From NCBI GenBank assembly GCA_009268125.1, contig WBOU01000021.1:32171-96170 (forward strand): a stretch of 64,000 nucleotides of DNA, written 5' to 3'. How positions within the stretch are numbered: the first letter of the stretch is position 1; every line of letters begins with the position of its first letter. This DNA comes from Chloroflexia bacterium SDU3-3. Lineage in GTDB: Bacteria; Chloroflexota; Chloroflexia; Chloroflexales; Roseiflexaceae. Under the pieces are notes generated by a model. That model searched no databases. It was not told where the DNA came from and saw only the letters and a list, made by a program, of their open reading frames with translations. Below are positions 24,831 through 32,662 of the stretch, in pieces. A program made the position numbers and the translations under genes.

Positions 24831-26051
24831 ATGAATAACAACTATCATCGGCAGACTATCACTATCGCATTTGCGATATTTATCGCTACACTGTTTATCT
24901 ACCTCTTTTCTGCACTGGCAAGCGGGCAATCCTATACACCTATCGATGCCCACTTTAATACGCTGGCCAAAGCGCTGCTTCACGGACATATCGCTATCGA
25001 AAATCCTATCAGTACCCACGATCTCACTTTCTACAATGGTCGCTGGTATGTGCCATTTCCTCCGCTTCCAGCCTTGCTGATGCTGCCCTTTATTGCGGTG
25101 CTTGGCGATATCAATACAGTACTTTTTTCAGTAGTGGTTGGGGCAATAAATACCACATGTGTCTTCCTGCTGATTCAGTCGCTCATACATAAAGGTTGGA
25201 CACAAATCCAGCTGATAGATAGCCTCTGGCTAACCGCACTCTTTGGTTTTGGCACTGTTCACTGGCAGGTTGCCACTGTGGGATCAGTATGGTTTCTCAG
25301 CCAGATATGTACGGTCACTTTTAGTATTTTGTGCATCTGGGCTGCACTAGCGCAACGATCACCTGTCCTTTCGGGAAGCGCTCTGGCGCTTGCGCTCTGG
25401 GCGCGTCCGCATATTATTCTGCTCGCTGTTGTTATTCTGGGAATCGGGTTACAGATCGCACAGGAAAAAGAGCAGAAGCAGCGCACCAGATTTCTTTTTC
25501 AGTGGGTGCTGCACGCAGGCATACCTATTGTGGTGTCAATACTGCTCTTCTTAACCTACAACTATATCAGATTTGAACACATATTTGATATTGGGTACCA
25601 GAGCCAGAGCGTCGCGGCACCGCTGAAGGAGGATCTACAGCGCTATGGGCAGTTCAATATCCATTTTACCCCAAAGAACGTGTGGGTTATGCTGTTCGCT
25701 CCGCCGATATGGAATAGCGAATCACATATACTTTTACCTGACCCAGTGGGGATGAGCCTCTTTCTTACATCGCCTGCGCTTATTTATCTGTTCTTTCCGC
25801 AGAAGCGCACGCCCCTTGTCATCGCTTCGTGGATATCGCTCGGTCTTCTCCTCATCCCACTGCTCACTTACTATAACACTGGGTGGTATCAATTTGGCTA
25901 TCGCTTTAGTCTTGATTTTACTATCTTAGTGATTATCATGCTTGCGCATCTTAAGTCAGAGAATATCCCGATTTTTCTCCGTATTGGTATCCTGCTTAGT
26001 ATTAGTATCAACGCTTGGGGGGCAATCTTCATCGGTCAACCGCAGTTCTAA
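24831..26051 (+). CDS. Polytopic membrane protein, GT39/GT-C-like, AT-rich
   Basis: 406 residues with roughly ten hydrophobic segments. The first outer loop reads YTPIDAHFNTLAKALLHGHI (acidic Asp near residue 44), then NGRWYVPFPPLPALLMLPF, as in putative GT-C mannosyltransferases, so a lipid-linked sugar transferase is possible. The base composition is far lower in GC than all neighbours, codon use is unlike the flanking genes, and no good Shine-Dalgarno precedes the ATG. Both point to recent acquisition. It is a single gene between the Mg2+ module and the ABC exporter operon, with a hairpin after its stop. Confidence 0.72.
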   Translation: MNNNYHRQTITIAFAIFIATLFIYLFSALASGQSYTPIDAHFNTLAKALLHGHIAIENPISTHDLTFYNGRWYVPFPPLPALLMLPFIAVLGDINTVLFSVVVGAINTTCVFLLIQSLIHKGWTQIQLIDSLWLTALFGFGTVHWQVATVGSVWFLSQICTVTFSILCIWAALAQRSPVLSGSALALALWARPHIILLAVVILGIGLQIAQEKEQKQRTRFLFQWVLHAGIPIVVSILLFLTYNYIRFEHIFDIGYQSQSVAAPLKEDLQRYGQFNIHFTPKNVWVMLFAPPIWNSESHILLPDPVGMSLFLTSPALIYLFFPQKRTPLVIASWISLGLLLIPLLTYYNTGWYQFGYRFSLDFTILVIIMLAHLKSENIPIFLRIGILLSISINAWGAIFIGQPQF

Positions 26052-26081
26052 TTGTGGGTGGCATAACATTCGGTACAAATA

Positions 26082-26114
26082 ATCCGCCGCACTCAGTATC
26101 TGAATGTGGCGGAT
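26082..26114. terminator. Hairpin between convergent genes
   Basis: Stem atccgccgca (26082-26091) against tgtggcggat (26105-26114), one G-U pair. It lies between the AT-rich membrane gene and the end of the ABC exporter operon. The T-run is weak on both strands. Confidence 0.5.
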
Positions 26115-26142
26115 CGCATAAAGCGCTCGGCTGTAGGCGGAA

Positions 26143-27066
26143 TCACCCCACCAGCGCCACGAACACATCCTCCAGCGAGGGGTCGATCGGCTCGACCCGC
26201 GCATCCTCGACCCCGGCCTGCGCCAGCGCCGACAGCGCGGCGGGGGCCTGCGCCGCCACGCTATCCACCAGGGCGTGCAGCCGCGCGCCGTGCGGGGCCA
26301 CATCGCGCACCCCCGGCAGCCCCTTCAGCACATCCAGCGCCAGATCCTGCGGCGAACCCTCGATCTCCAGCATCTCGCCCTGGATAGTGCTGCGCTTCAG
26401 GCCAGCGGGTGTGTCCAGCGCGATCAGCTTGCCGCCGTGCATCATCCCGATGCGGTTGCAGTGCTCGGCCTCATCCATATAGTGCGTGGTCACAAACACC
26501 GTCACGCCCTCGGTCGCCAGCGTGTAGATCAGCTCCCAGAACACCCGCCGCGCCTCAGGGTCGACGCCGCCGGTCGGCTCATCCAGGAACAGCACCTGCG
26601 GGCGGTGCACGATGGCGCAGGCCAGAGCCAGGCGCTGCTTCCAGCCGCCCGAAAGTGCGCTAGTCATCTCGCGCTCGCGCCCGCGCAGGTCGGCCAGCGC
26701 CAGCAGCTCGGCCATGCGGCCCTGCTGCTGCACGCGCGGCACACCGTAGACCGAGGCGTAGAACTCCAGGTTCTCAATCACCCGCAGATCGGGGTAGAGG
26801 CTGAACTTCTGCGACATATAGCCGATCCGCGCCTTGATCTGCTCGCCCTCGCGCCCGATGTCTAGCCCCAGCACATGGCCGTCGCCGCTGGTCGGGGTCA
26901 GCAGGCCGCACAGCATGCGGATGGTGGTAGTCTTGCCCGAGCCATTGGGGCCGAGGAAGCCGAACACCTCGCCCGCCTCCACCTGAAAGCTCACGTGGTC
27001 TACGGCGGTGAAGCTGCCAAACTGCCGTGTGAGATCGTGGGTCTCAACCGCGTAGCTACTTGCCAT
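26143..27066 (-). CDS. ABC transporter ATP-binding protein (YbhF second-half-like)
   Basis: 307 residues. Walker A GPNGSGKTTTIR (about residues 38-49), signature LSGGWKQRLALACA, Walker B VLFLDEPTGGVDP and H-loop TTHYMDEAEHC are all present, so it should hydrolyse ATP. In E. coli YbhF two such domains are fused; here they are separate genes overlapping by 11 nt. The ATG at 27066 is chosen by homology (MASSYAVETHDL). It works with the second ATPase, the single ABC-2 permease and the HlyD-like adaptor encoded upstream in the same operon, probably as a drug or small-molecule exporter. Confidence 0.9.
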   Translation of the reverse strand: MASSYAVETHDLTRQFGSFTAVDHVSFQVEAGEVFGFLGPNGSGKTTTIRMLCGLLTPTSGDGHVLGLDIGREGEQIKARIGYMSQKFSLYPDLRVIENLEFYASVYGVPRVQQQGRMAELLALADLRGREREMTSALSGGWKQRLALACAIVHRPQVLFLDEPTGGVDPEARRVFWELIYTLATEGVTVFVTTHYMDEAEHCNRIGMMHGGKLIALDTPAGLKRSTIQGEMLEIEGSPQDLALDVLKGLPGVRDVAPHGARLHALVDSVAAQAPAALSALAQAGVEDARVEPIDPSLEDVFVALVG

Positions 27067-27997
27067 CGCTGGCCTCCCTCGGCGTACCGCGCTGCAGGTA
27101 CATAAACACGTTCTCCATCGTGGGCACCACCTGGCGGGCGCTGTGCAGCGTCGCGCCCGCCGCGCCCAGCTGCTGGGCCAGCGCCGCCTGGTCGGGGGCG
27201 GCATCGGCCAGCAGGTGGATACGGTCGCCCAGCACCTGCACGTCGCGCACGCCCGCCATGCGGCGCAGCGCCTGCTCGGCCTGGCGCAGCGGCGCGGCGC
27301 TCACCTCCAGCACCGCGCCGGGCACCAGCCGCTGCAGCTCGCGCGGTCGGCCCGAGGCCATCATCTTGCCGTCGCGCATGAAGCCGACCACGTGGCAGCG
27401 GTCGGCCTCGTCCATGTAGGGCGTGGAGACCAGCACGGTCATGCCGTCGGTGCGGGCCGCCTCGCGCAGGATAGACCAGAACTCGCGCCGCGCCACTGGG
27501 TCGACGCCGGTGGTCGGCTCATCGAGCAGCAGGACCGCCGGACGGTGGATGAGCGCGCAGGCCAGGGCCAGCTTCTGCTTCATGCCGCCCGAGAGCGCCT
27601 CGGCGCGCCGGGCTTGAAAGGGTTCGAGGCGGCTAAACGCGAGCAGGCGAGCCATCAGCGCGGGCCTATCGGCGTTTGGCACACCGTAGGCGTCGGCAAA
27701 AAACCGCATGTTCTCGGCCACCGTCAGGTCGCCATACAGGCTGAAGCGCTGCGGCATATAGCCGATCTGCCGCCGCACGCCCTCGGGGTCGCGCCGCACA
27801 TCGGTATCGCCCACGCGCAGCGCGCCACGGTCGGGCAGCAGCAGGCCGCACAGCAGGCGCAGCGTGGTGGTCTTGCCCGCCCCATCCGGCCCGATCAGCC
27901 CGTAGATCTGGCCCTGCTCCACTGTCAGGCTCAGCCCATCCACCGCCCGCACCGCCCCAAACGCGCGGGCCACATCCTCGATCACGATCATGCTCAT
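27056..27997 (-). CDS. ABC transporter ATP-binding protein (YbhF first-half-like)
   Basis: 313 residues. Walker A GPDGAGKTTTLR, signature LSGGMKQKLALACA, Walker B VLLLDEPTTGVDP and the switch segment STPYMDEADRC (Pro-Tyr where the usual His would be) are seen. The loss of the H-loop His suggests this site may be weakly active while the partner ATPase carries a normal His, an asymmetry common in heterodimeric ABC exporters. The ATG is at 27997, 15 nt after the HlyD-like gene. It overlaps the following ATPase gene by 11 nt. Confidence 0.9.
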   Translation of the reverse strand: MSMIVIEDVARAFGAVRAVDGLSLTVEQGQIYGLIGPDGAGKTTTLRLLCGLLLPDRGALRVGDTDVRRDPEGVRRQIGYMPQRFSLYGDLTVAENMRFFADAYGVPNADRPALMARLLAFSRLEPFQARRAEALSGGMKQKLALACALIHRPAVLLLDEPTTGVDPVARREFWSILREAARTDGMTVLVSTPYMDEADRCHVVGFMRDGKMMASGRPRELQRLVPGAVLEVSAAPLRQAEQALRRMAGVRDVQVLGDRIHLLADAAPDQAALAQQLGAAGATLHSARQVVPTMENVFMYLQRGTPREASDGK

Positions 27998-28012
27998 GGT
28001 TGCCCCTGTGCG

Positions 28013-29632
28013 CTACTCCAGAATCGTGGCGTCGGCTGGCATGCCCGGCTTCAGCGCGTGATCCTCATTCGGCAGCTGAACCTTCACAGCAAACACGGTA
28101 GTCGCGCGCTCCTGGCTGGTCTGCACATTGCGCGGCGTAAACTGGGCCTCGCCCGCAATATAGCTCACCGTGCCCTCGAAGGTGCGCCCAGGGAAGCTAT
28201 CCACCACCACGTTCACCTTCTGGCCCAGCCGCACCCGCCCGATCTCCGACTCGGCAATATAGACCGTCAGCTTGACGGTCTGAAGCGTGCCAATCGTCAT
28301 CAGCGTCGTGCCCACATTGGCCTGCTCTCCTTCGTGAATAGGGCGAGTTAAAATAATGCCCGACCGTGGCGCGTGCAGCTCGGTCTTGGAAAGCTGCACG
28401 TCGATCTGCTGCAGCGCCGCCTGCGCCTGTTTCAGCTGCGCCTCGGAGACCGCCACCTGCTCGACGCGCGCGCCATTCTTGGTCTGCTCCAGCCGCGCCT
28501 TGGCCGAGGCAAGCTGCGCATCGGCAGAATCGAGCTGGGCCTTGGCCGCATCGGCGGCGGCGTGCAGCTGCAGCGGGTTGGCCGCAGTGGAGCTGGCGAT
28601 GTCCAGCAGGCGCTGGGCGTTGCTCAGGTTGGTCTGGGACTGCCGCAGATCCTCGGCGGTCGCGCCCGCCTTGGCCTTGGAAAGGGTCGCGTCGGCGGCG
28701 GCCTGCTGCTGCTCGGCGGCCTGCACACCGGTCACCTCGGCCTGGCGGGCGGCCTCGGCGGCCACCTGGGCGGTACGCACAGCCTCCTCGGCCTGGCTCA
28801 GCGCGGCCTGGGCCTGCACATACTGCGAATAGTAGCTCTCGCGCTGGCCATCGCTCAGCTTGTTATCCGTCTTCTTGCCGTTGGTCGTGTTCGTCACCTT
28901 GGGCACCATCGGGTCGTTGCCGGTCTCCTGGGCGCGGTCCCAGTTCGCCTTGGCCTGGGCGTAGCGCGCCTGGGCCTGGGTCAGCGCATCCGCCGCCTGG
29001 GCCACCTGTGCCTCGGCCTGGGTCTTCGTGGCCGAGAGGCGGTCGCGGGTAGCCTGCAGGTTCGCCTGGGACTGCTCGGCGGAGGACTGGGCCACCGCGA
29101 TGTCCTCGGCGCGAGTTCCGGCCTTCAGCTTCTCCAGGGCGCGCTGGGCGGCGTCGCGGTTGCTGCGCGCCTGGGCCACCTGGGCGTTCAGCTCCTGGGG
29201 GTTCTTCAGCATGGCCTGGGCGTTCTCGTAGCCCTTGGCAGCGCCATCGCGCGCGGCCTGGGCCTGCTCCACCGCCGCCTCGGCCTGGGCCACCTCCTCG
29301 GTACGCGCCCCAGCCTTCAGCAGGTCGAGGTTGGCCTGCGCCACATCCACCGCCGCCGCCGCCTGGGCGCGCTGGGCATCCAGCAGCGCGCGGTCGAGCC
29401 GCGCCAGCAGCGCGCCCTGTGCTACCTCCTGCCCCTCATCGGCCTGCAGCTCCTGCACGCGCCCCGCCACCTCGGATGTGATCAGGATCTCCTCGGCCTC
29501 GATCGTGCCCGACCCAGTGAGGCCCTGCGCCTCGCTAGCGGTGGCTGTCCGCCCATTCCACCACCACAGCCCACCGACGATCAGCACCACCACCAGCACC
29601 ACAGGTGCTATTTTTGGCAATCGCTCACGCAT
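28013..29632 (-). CDS. HlyD-family membrane fusion protein (YbhG-like) with very long coiled coil
   Basis: 539 residues, long for the family. One membrane segment near the N-terminus (IAPVVLVVVLIVGGLWWW) is followed by a lipoyl-like half (EAEEILITSEVAGRVQEL), an extended Ala/Gln-rich coiled coil (about 70-410; AQAAAAVDVAQANLDLLKAG-type repeats), the second lipoyl half (LHAPRSGIILTRPIHEGEQ) and a beta-barrel part (LTVYIAESEIGRVRLGQKV). It bridges the ABC permease to an outer partner or cell wall. The ATG at 29632 is preceded by AGAGGTGAT. It lies 30 nt after the permease gene. Confidence 0.9.
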   Translation of the reverse strand: MRERLPKIAPVVLVVVLIVGGLWWWNGRTATASEAQGLTGSGTIEAEEILITSEVAGRVQELQADEGQEVAQGALLARLDRALLDAQRAQAAAAVDVAQANLDLLKAGARTEEVAQAEAAVEQAQAARDGAAKGYENAQAMLKNPQELNAQVAQARSNRDAAQRALEKLKAGTRAEDIAVAQSSAEQSQANLQATRDRLSATKTQAEAQVAQAADALTQAQARYAQAKANWDRAQETGNDPMVPKVTNTTNGKKTDNKLSDGQRESYYSQYVQAQAALSQAEEAVRTAQVAAEAARQAEVTGVQAAEQQQAAADATLSKAKAGATAEDLRQSQTNLSNAQRLLDIASSTAANPLQLHAAADAAKAQLDSADAQLASAKARLEQTKNGARVEQVAVSEAQLKQAQAALQQIDVQLSKTELHAPRSGIILTRPIHEGEQANVGTTLMTIGTLQTVKLTVYIAESEIGRVRLGQKVNVVVDSFPGRTFEGTVSYIAGEAQFTPRNVQTSQERATTVFAVKVQLPNEDHALKPGMPADATILE

Positions 29633-29662
29633 ACATCACCTCTTCTATGTTAACCATAGCTC

Positions 29663-30787
29663 CTAGTCCAGCCGCTTGCGGAAACGCATCGACGCCAGCA
29701 CAATCAGCACGCTGCCGAAGATCGCCAGCGCGATCACCGGCTGCACCAGCGCATCCAGCCCAATCCCTTTGATCACGATCCCGCGCACCACCTGCAGAAA
29801 ATAGGTGAGCGGGATAAGATAGCTGCACATCTGAAGAAAGCGTGGCATCGCCGCGATTGGGTAGATAAATCCCGACAAGAAAACCGACGGCAGCAGCGTG
29901 AGGAAGGTGAGCAGGAAGGCCTCCTGCTGCGTATTCGCGATCGTCGAGATCAGCAGCCCGATGCCCAGCGTCGTCACCAGGAACAGGCACGAGATCGCCA
30001 GCAGCAGCAGCAGGCTGCCCTTGATCGGCACCTGAAACCAGAAGGTGCCGATCAGCAGCACTTCGGCCATGATCAGCAGGGCCACCAGCGCGTAGGGCAA
30101 GATCTTCCCGACGATCAGCTCAATTGGCTTGATCGGCGTCACGATCAGCTGCTCGATCGTGCCGCGCTCGCGCTCACGCACAATCGCCGAGGATGTGAGC
30201 AGGGTGGCCTGCAGCTGCAGCACCAGCCCGATCAGGCCGGGGATCATGAACACCGCGCTCACCATGTCGGGGTTGTACCACACGCGCGGGCGCACCTCGA
30301 GCGGCGCGCTCGCCACCGCCATGCCGCGCCGCCCGGCCACGCGCTGCTGGATGTTGGTCGCCTCCACCTGGCCGATCAGCCGCGCCGCCGAAAGCGACGA
30401 GCTGGCCACCGTCGGATCCGATCCATCCAGCACGAAGCCCACCTGTGCGCCGCCGCGCCCCAGGTCGGCGGTATAGCTCGGCGGGATCAGCAGCCCGGCC
30501 TTCACCTCGCCACGGTCGATAGCCTGCGTCAGCCCGGTCTCGGATGTCACTACACGCGCCACCACAAACTGCCCCGACTGCACAAAGGTATCAATCAGAT
30601 GGCGGCTCTGCTGGGTGTTGCTCTGGTCGAGCACGGCCATGGGCACATTGCGTACATCGGTGGTGGCCGCATAGCCCAGCAGGATCAGCTGCATCAGCGG
30701 CGCGACGAACATCACGGCCAGCGTGCGCGGGTCGCGGATGATGTGGATGAACTCCTTGCGCATGATTGGCCAGATTCGTGAAAACAT
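29663..30787 (-). CDS. ABC-2 type permease (YbhS/YbhR-like)
   Basis: 374 residues from the ATG at 30787 (MFSRIWPIMRKEF). Typical layout: an N-terminal cytosolic MRKEFIHIIRDPR amphipathic segment, a first membrane helix (TLAVMFVAPLMQLILLGYA), a large outer domain to about residue 170, then five more helices with the ERERGTIEQLIVTPIKP connector and SGFIYPIAAMP. YbhGFSR systems normally have two permeases; only one is present here, so it presumably homodimerises. First structural gene of the operon, 98 nt after the TetR gene with an operator-like palindrome between. Confidence 0.9.
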   Translation of the reverse strand: MFSRIWPIMRKEFIHIIRDPRTLAVMFVAPLMQLILLGYAATTDVRNVPMAVLDQSNTQQSRHLIDTFVQSGQFVVARVVTSETGLTQAIDRGEVKAGLLIPPSYTADLGRGGAQVGFVLDGSDPTVASSSLSAARLIGQVEATNIQQRVAGRRGMAVASAPLEVRPRVWYNPDMVSAVFMIPGLIGLVLQLQATLLTSSAIVRERERGTIEQLIVTPIKPIELIVGKILPYALVALLIMAEVLLIGTFWFQVPIKGSLLLLLAISCLFLVTTLGIGLLISTIANTQQEAFLLTFLTLLPSVFLSGFIYPIAAMPRFLQMCSYLIPLTYFLQVVRGIVIKGIGLDALVQPVIALAIFGSVLIVLASMRFRKRLD

Positions 30788-30805
30788 AGGCCGTGGTTCT
30801 TTCTT

Positions 30806-30825
30806 AATTGACCGATCAATCAATT
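30806..30825. promoter_or_regulatory. TetR operator-like palindrome O3
   Basis: aattgaccgatcaatcaatt is an imperfect 20-bp palindrome sharing the ATTGA/TCAAT half-sites of the two sites upstream of the TetR gene. It lies 19 nt before the permease start, so it could control the exporter genes separately from the regulator. Confidence 0.6.
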
Positions 30826-30885
30826 CACAAGACGATAAATGGTGCCGATGGTAGCAGCGCACCTAGGGGTACGCTGCTGAGAATG

Positions 30886-31512
30886 TTACGCTTGAGGCTT
30901 CTCCAAGCCATGGAGAAACAGATCGATCACGGTCGAAAGGATCTGCTCATCCGAAAGGCCCTGCGCCTCAGGTTGGAGAAGCGCATCCCGCGCCAACATC
31001 TGCACCATAAACATACCAACAAAACTGCGCGAGGCCACTGCGGTATCGTGTGGGCGCAGCACACCAAGCTCCACCTGGTGCTGGAGATACCCATTGACCA
31101 GCCCAAATATCTTCCTGCCAACGCCACGGTAGAACATCTCGCCCATCTTAGGGAAGCGTGAGGCCTCGCTGAGCATAATCCGAAAAAAGGCCACATTGCC
31201 TGGGTTATGGAAAATCGAGAGATAGGCTTGCCCAAGGCGGTAGAACGCCTCGCGGGGCGGCAGCGACATGAACTCCTCGGAACGATCAGCCAGCTGAAGC
31301 ACCTGCGCTCGCTCGCGCACCAGCGATGCAAACAGATCCTCTTTATCTTTGAAATACCAGTAGATCAGCCCTGGCGAGATCCCGCCTGCGGCCTGGGCGA
31401 TATCCTTATTCGTCGCTTTGTGAAAGCCCTTCGTGCTAAACACTTTCAGCGCCGCCTCAAGAATCTGCTGCCGCCGCTCGACATTCCCCTGAGTAGATTT
31501 ATCGTCGCTCAC
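30886..31512 (-). CDS. TetR/AcrR-family transcriptional regulator (CecR-like)
   Basis: 208 residues from a GTG at 31512 with GAGG upstream. The N-terminal helix-turn-helix (RQQILEAALKVFSTKGFHKATNKDIAQAAG, about 13-42, then GLIYWYFKDKEDLF) is typical TetR. The ligand-binding C-terminal part is helical. Its place at the head of an ABC exporter operon parallels E. coli cecR (ybiH)-ybhGFSR. Three palindromes with matching half-sites, two in its own promoter and one before the permease, suggest it represses itself and the exporter and is released by an exported compound. Confidence 0.9.
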   Translation of the reverse strand: MSDDKSTQGNVERRQQILEAALKVFSTKGFHKATNKDIAQAAGGISPGLIYWYFKDKEDLFASLVRERAQVLQLADRSEEFMSLPPREAFYRLGQAYLSIFHNPGNVAFFRIMLSEASRFPKMGEMFYRGVGRKIFGLVNGYLQHQVELGVLRPHDTAVASRSFVGMFMVQMLARDALLQPEAQGLSDEQILSTVIDLFLHGLEKPQA

Positions 31513-31540
31513 ATGAACCTCATTTGGCTGCTACAGTCTT

Positions 31541-31560
31541 GATTGACTAGCCAGTCAATC
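31541..31560. promoter_or_regulatory. TetR operator-like palindrome O1
   Basis: gattgactagccagtcaatc: 20-bp palindrome with one mismatched pair, 28 nt upstream of the TetR start codon and downstream of its -10 box. Confidence 0.72.
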
Positions 31561-31568
31561 ACAAGCAT

Positions 31569-31597
31569 GTTATAGCATAAATTGATTGGCCAGTCAA
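31569..31597 (-). promoter_or_regulatory. Promoter of the TetR-exporter operon
   Basis: On the minus strand TTGACT (31597-31592), a 17-bp spacer and TATAAC (31574-31569) with a TGC extended -10 element. The -35 lies inside palindrome O2, so regulator binding there would block polymerase. Confidence 0.75.
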
Positions 31598-31600
31598 TCA
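31583..31600. promoter_or_regulatory. TetR operator-like palindrome O2
   Basis: tgattggccagtcaatca has the same half-sites as O1 with one mismatch and overlaps the -35 box of the TetR promoter. Confidence 0.7.
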
Positions 31601-31606
31601 TGTATT

Positions 31607-31642
31607 TCCAGAAAAAGCCGCAAAGATGATGATCTCTGCGGC
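31607..31642 (-). terminator. Terminator of the aldo/keto reductase transcript
   Basis: Stem gccgcaaagat (31617-31627) against atctctgcggc (31632-31642), one mismatch, followed on the minus strand by a T-run (ctttttc). It lies 13 nt after the stop of the reductase gene. Confidence 0.75.
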
Positions 31643-31654
31643 TGAAGAAAGATC

Positions 31655-32653
31655 CTAATTCCACGGCAGGCGCTTCCGTGCCTCCCAATACGCCTCGGGC
31701 TGCTCCCGCAGCCCAGCCAGCGCGGCCTCAGCCTGCGCATCCCAGGCCACATCTAGCGCCGCCAGGTTCGAGCGCAGCGTCGTCACCGTGGCGGCCCCGC
31801 TCAGCACCACATCCGCCCAAGGCTGGGCCAGCGCCGCCGCCAGCGCCAACGCATCCAGCGTCGCGCCCAGGCGCTGGGCCTCGCGCTCCAGCACGGCGCG
31901 CTGGCCAGCAAACTGCGGGTCGGCATTGCGCGCCGTCAGCCTGCCGTTGGCCAGCGCCTCTTTGACGATCACGCCCAGCCCTGCGGCATGGGCCTCGGCC
32001 AGGGCCGCACCGGCGCTGCGCTCCAGCACATTCCAGGTGGCCTGCACACCATCGAACAGGCGCACGCCATCTATTGTTATGTCGAGCGCAGCACGCAGCG
32101 TCTCGGCCTGCTGCGGCCCGCTCAGCGAAAGGCCGATCCGCAGCCCCTGGGCCTTGCGGTCGGCCAGGGCGCGCAGCAGCGCCCGATCGGCCAAAGCCCC
32201 GCTCTCCAGCGTCGCCGAGTGGATCTGGTACAGATCGAGGTAGGGGCCAAGCAGGGCCGCGCTCTCGGCCCACTGGCGCTCAAACACCGGCAGCGAGTGA
32301 TCCTTGATCTCGTGATGCTCGGCATCCACCCGCCAGCCCGCCGTGTAGGTGTAGCCCCACTTCGAGCCAACCGTCACCGCTTCCGGCGCGATCGCCCGCG
32401 CCCGCAGCCAGCCGCCCAAAAAATCCTCGGCCAGGCCATACGATCGCGCCGCGTCGAAGTAGCGCACGCCAGCGGCCCAGGCCGCATCCATCACGCCCTC
32501 GGCCTGGGCGCGCATATGGGCCAGATCGTAGCCGCCCGCCAGATCATGCGCGTGTCCCAGGTTGATATACCCTGGCCTGCCTGCCGCCGCCAGGCCAAAG
32601 CCCAGCCGCGTCACCCGCAGGCCGCTCGCGCCAAACATGCGCTCTTCCATCAT
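31655..32653 (-). CDS. Aldo/keto reductase family protein
   Basis: 332 residues of the NADPH-dependent (alpha/beta)8 barrel family. The catalytic tetrad can be placed: Asp in RYFDAARSYG, Tyr of SYGLAEDFLG, Lys in VGSKWGYTY and His in YQIHSATL. The N-terminus MFGASGLRVTRLGFGLA is typical of the YdhF/L-galactose dehydrogenase-like branch. The substrate is unknown. It lies 9 nt after the DUF445 gene, so the two are probably one transcript, ending at the hairpin at 31607-31642. Confidence 0.9.
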   Translation of the reverse strand: MMEERMFGASGLRVTRLGFGLAAAGRPGYINLGHAHDLAGGYDLAHMRAQAEGVMDAAWAAGVRYFDAARSYGLAEDFLGGWLRARAIAPEAVTVGSKWGYTYTAGWRVDAEHHEIKDHSLPVFERQWAESAALLGPYLDLYQIHSATLESGALADRALLRALADRKAQGLRIGLSLSGPQQAETLRAALDITIDGVRLFDGVQATWNVLERSAGAALAEAHAAGLGVIVKEALANGRLTARNADPQFAGQRAVLEREAQRLGATLDALALAAALAQPWADVVLSGAATVTTLRSNLAALDVAWDAQAEAALAGLREQPEAYWEARKRLPWN

Positions 32654-32662
32654 TCACCTTAT

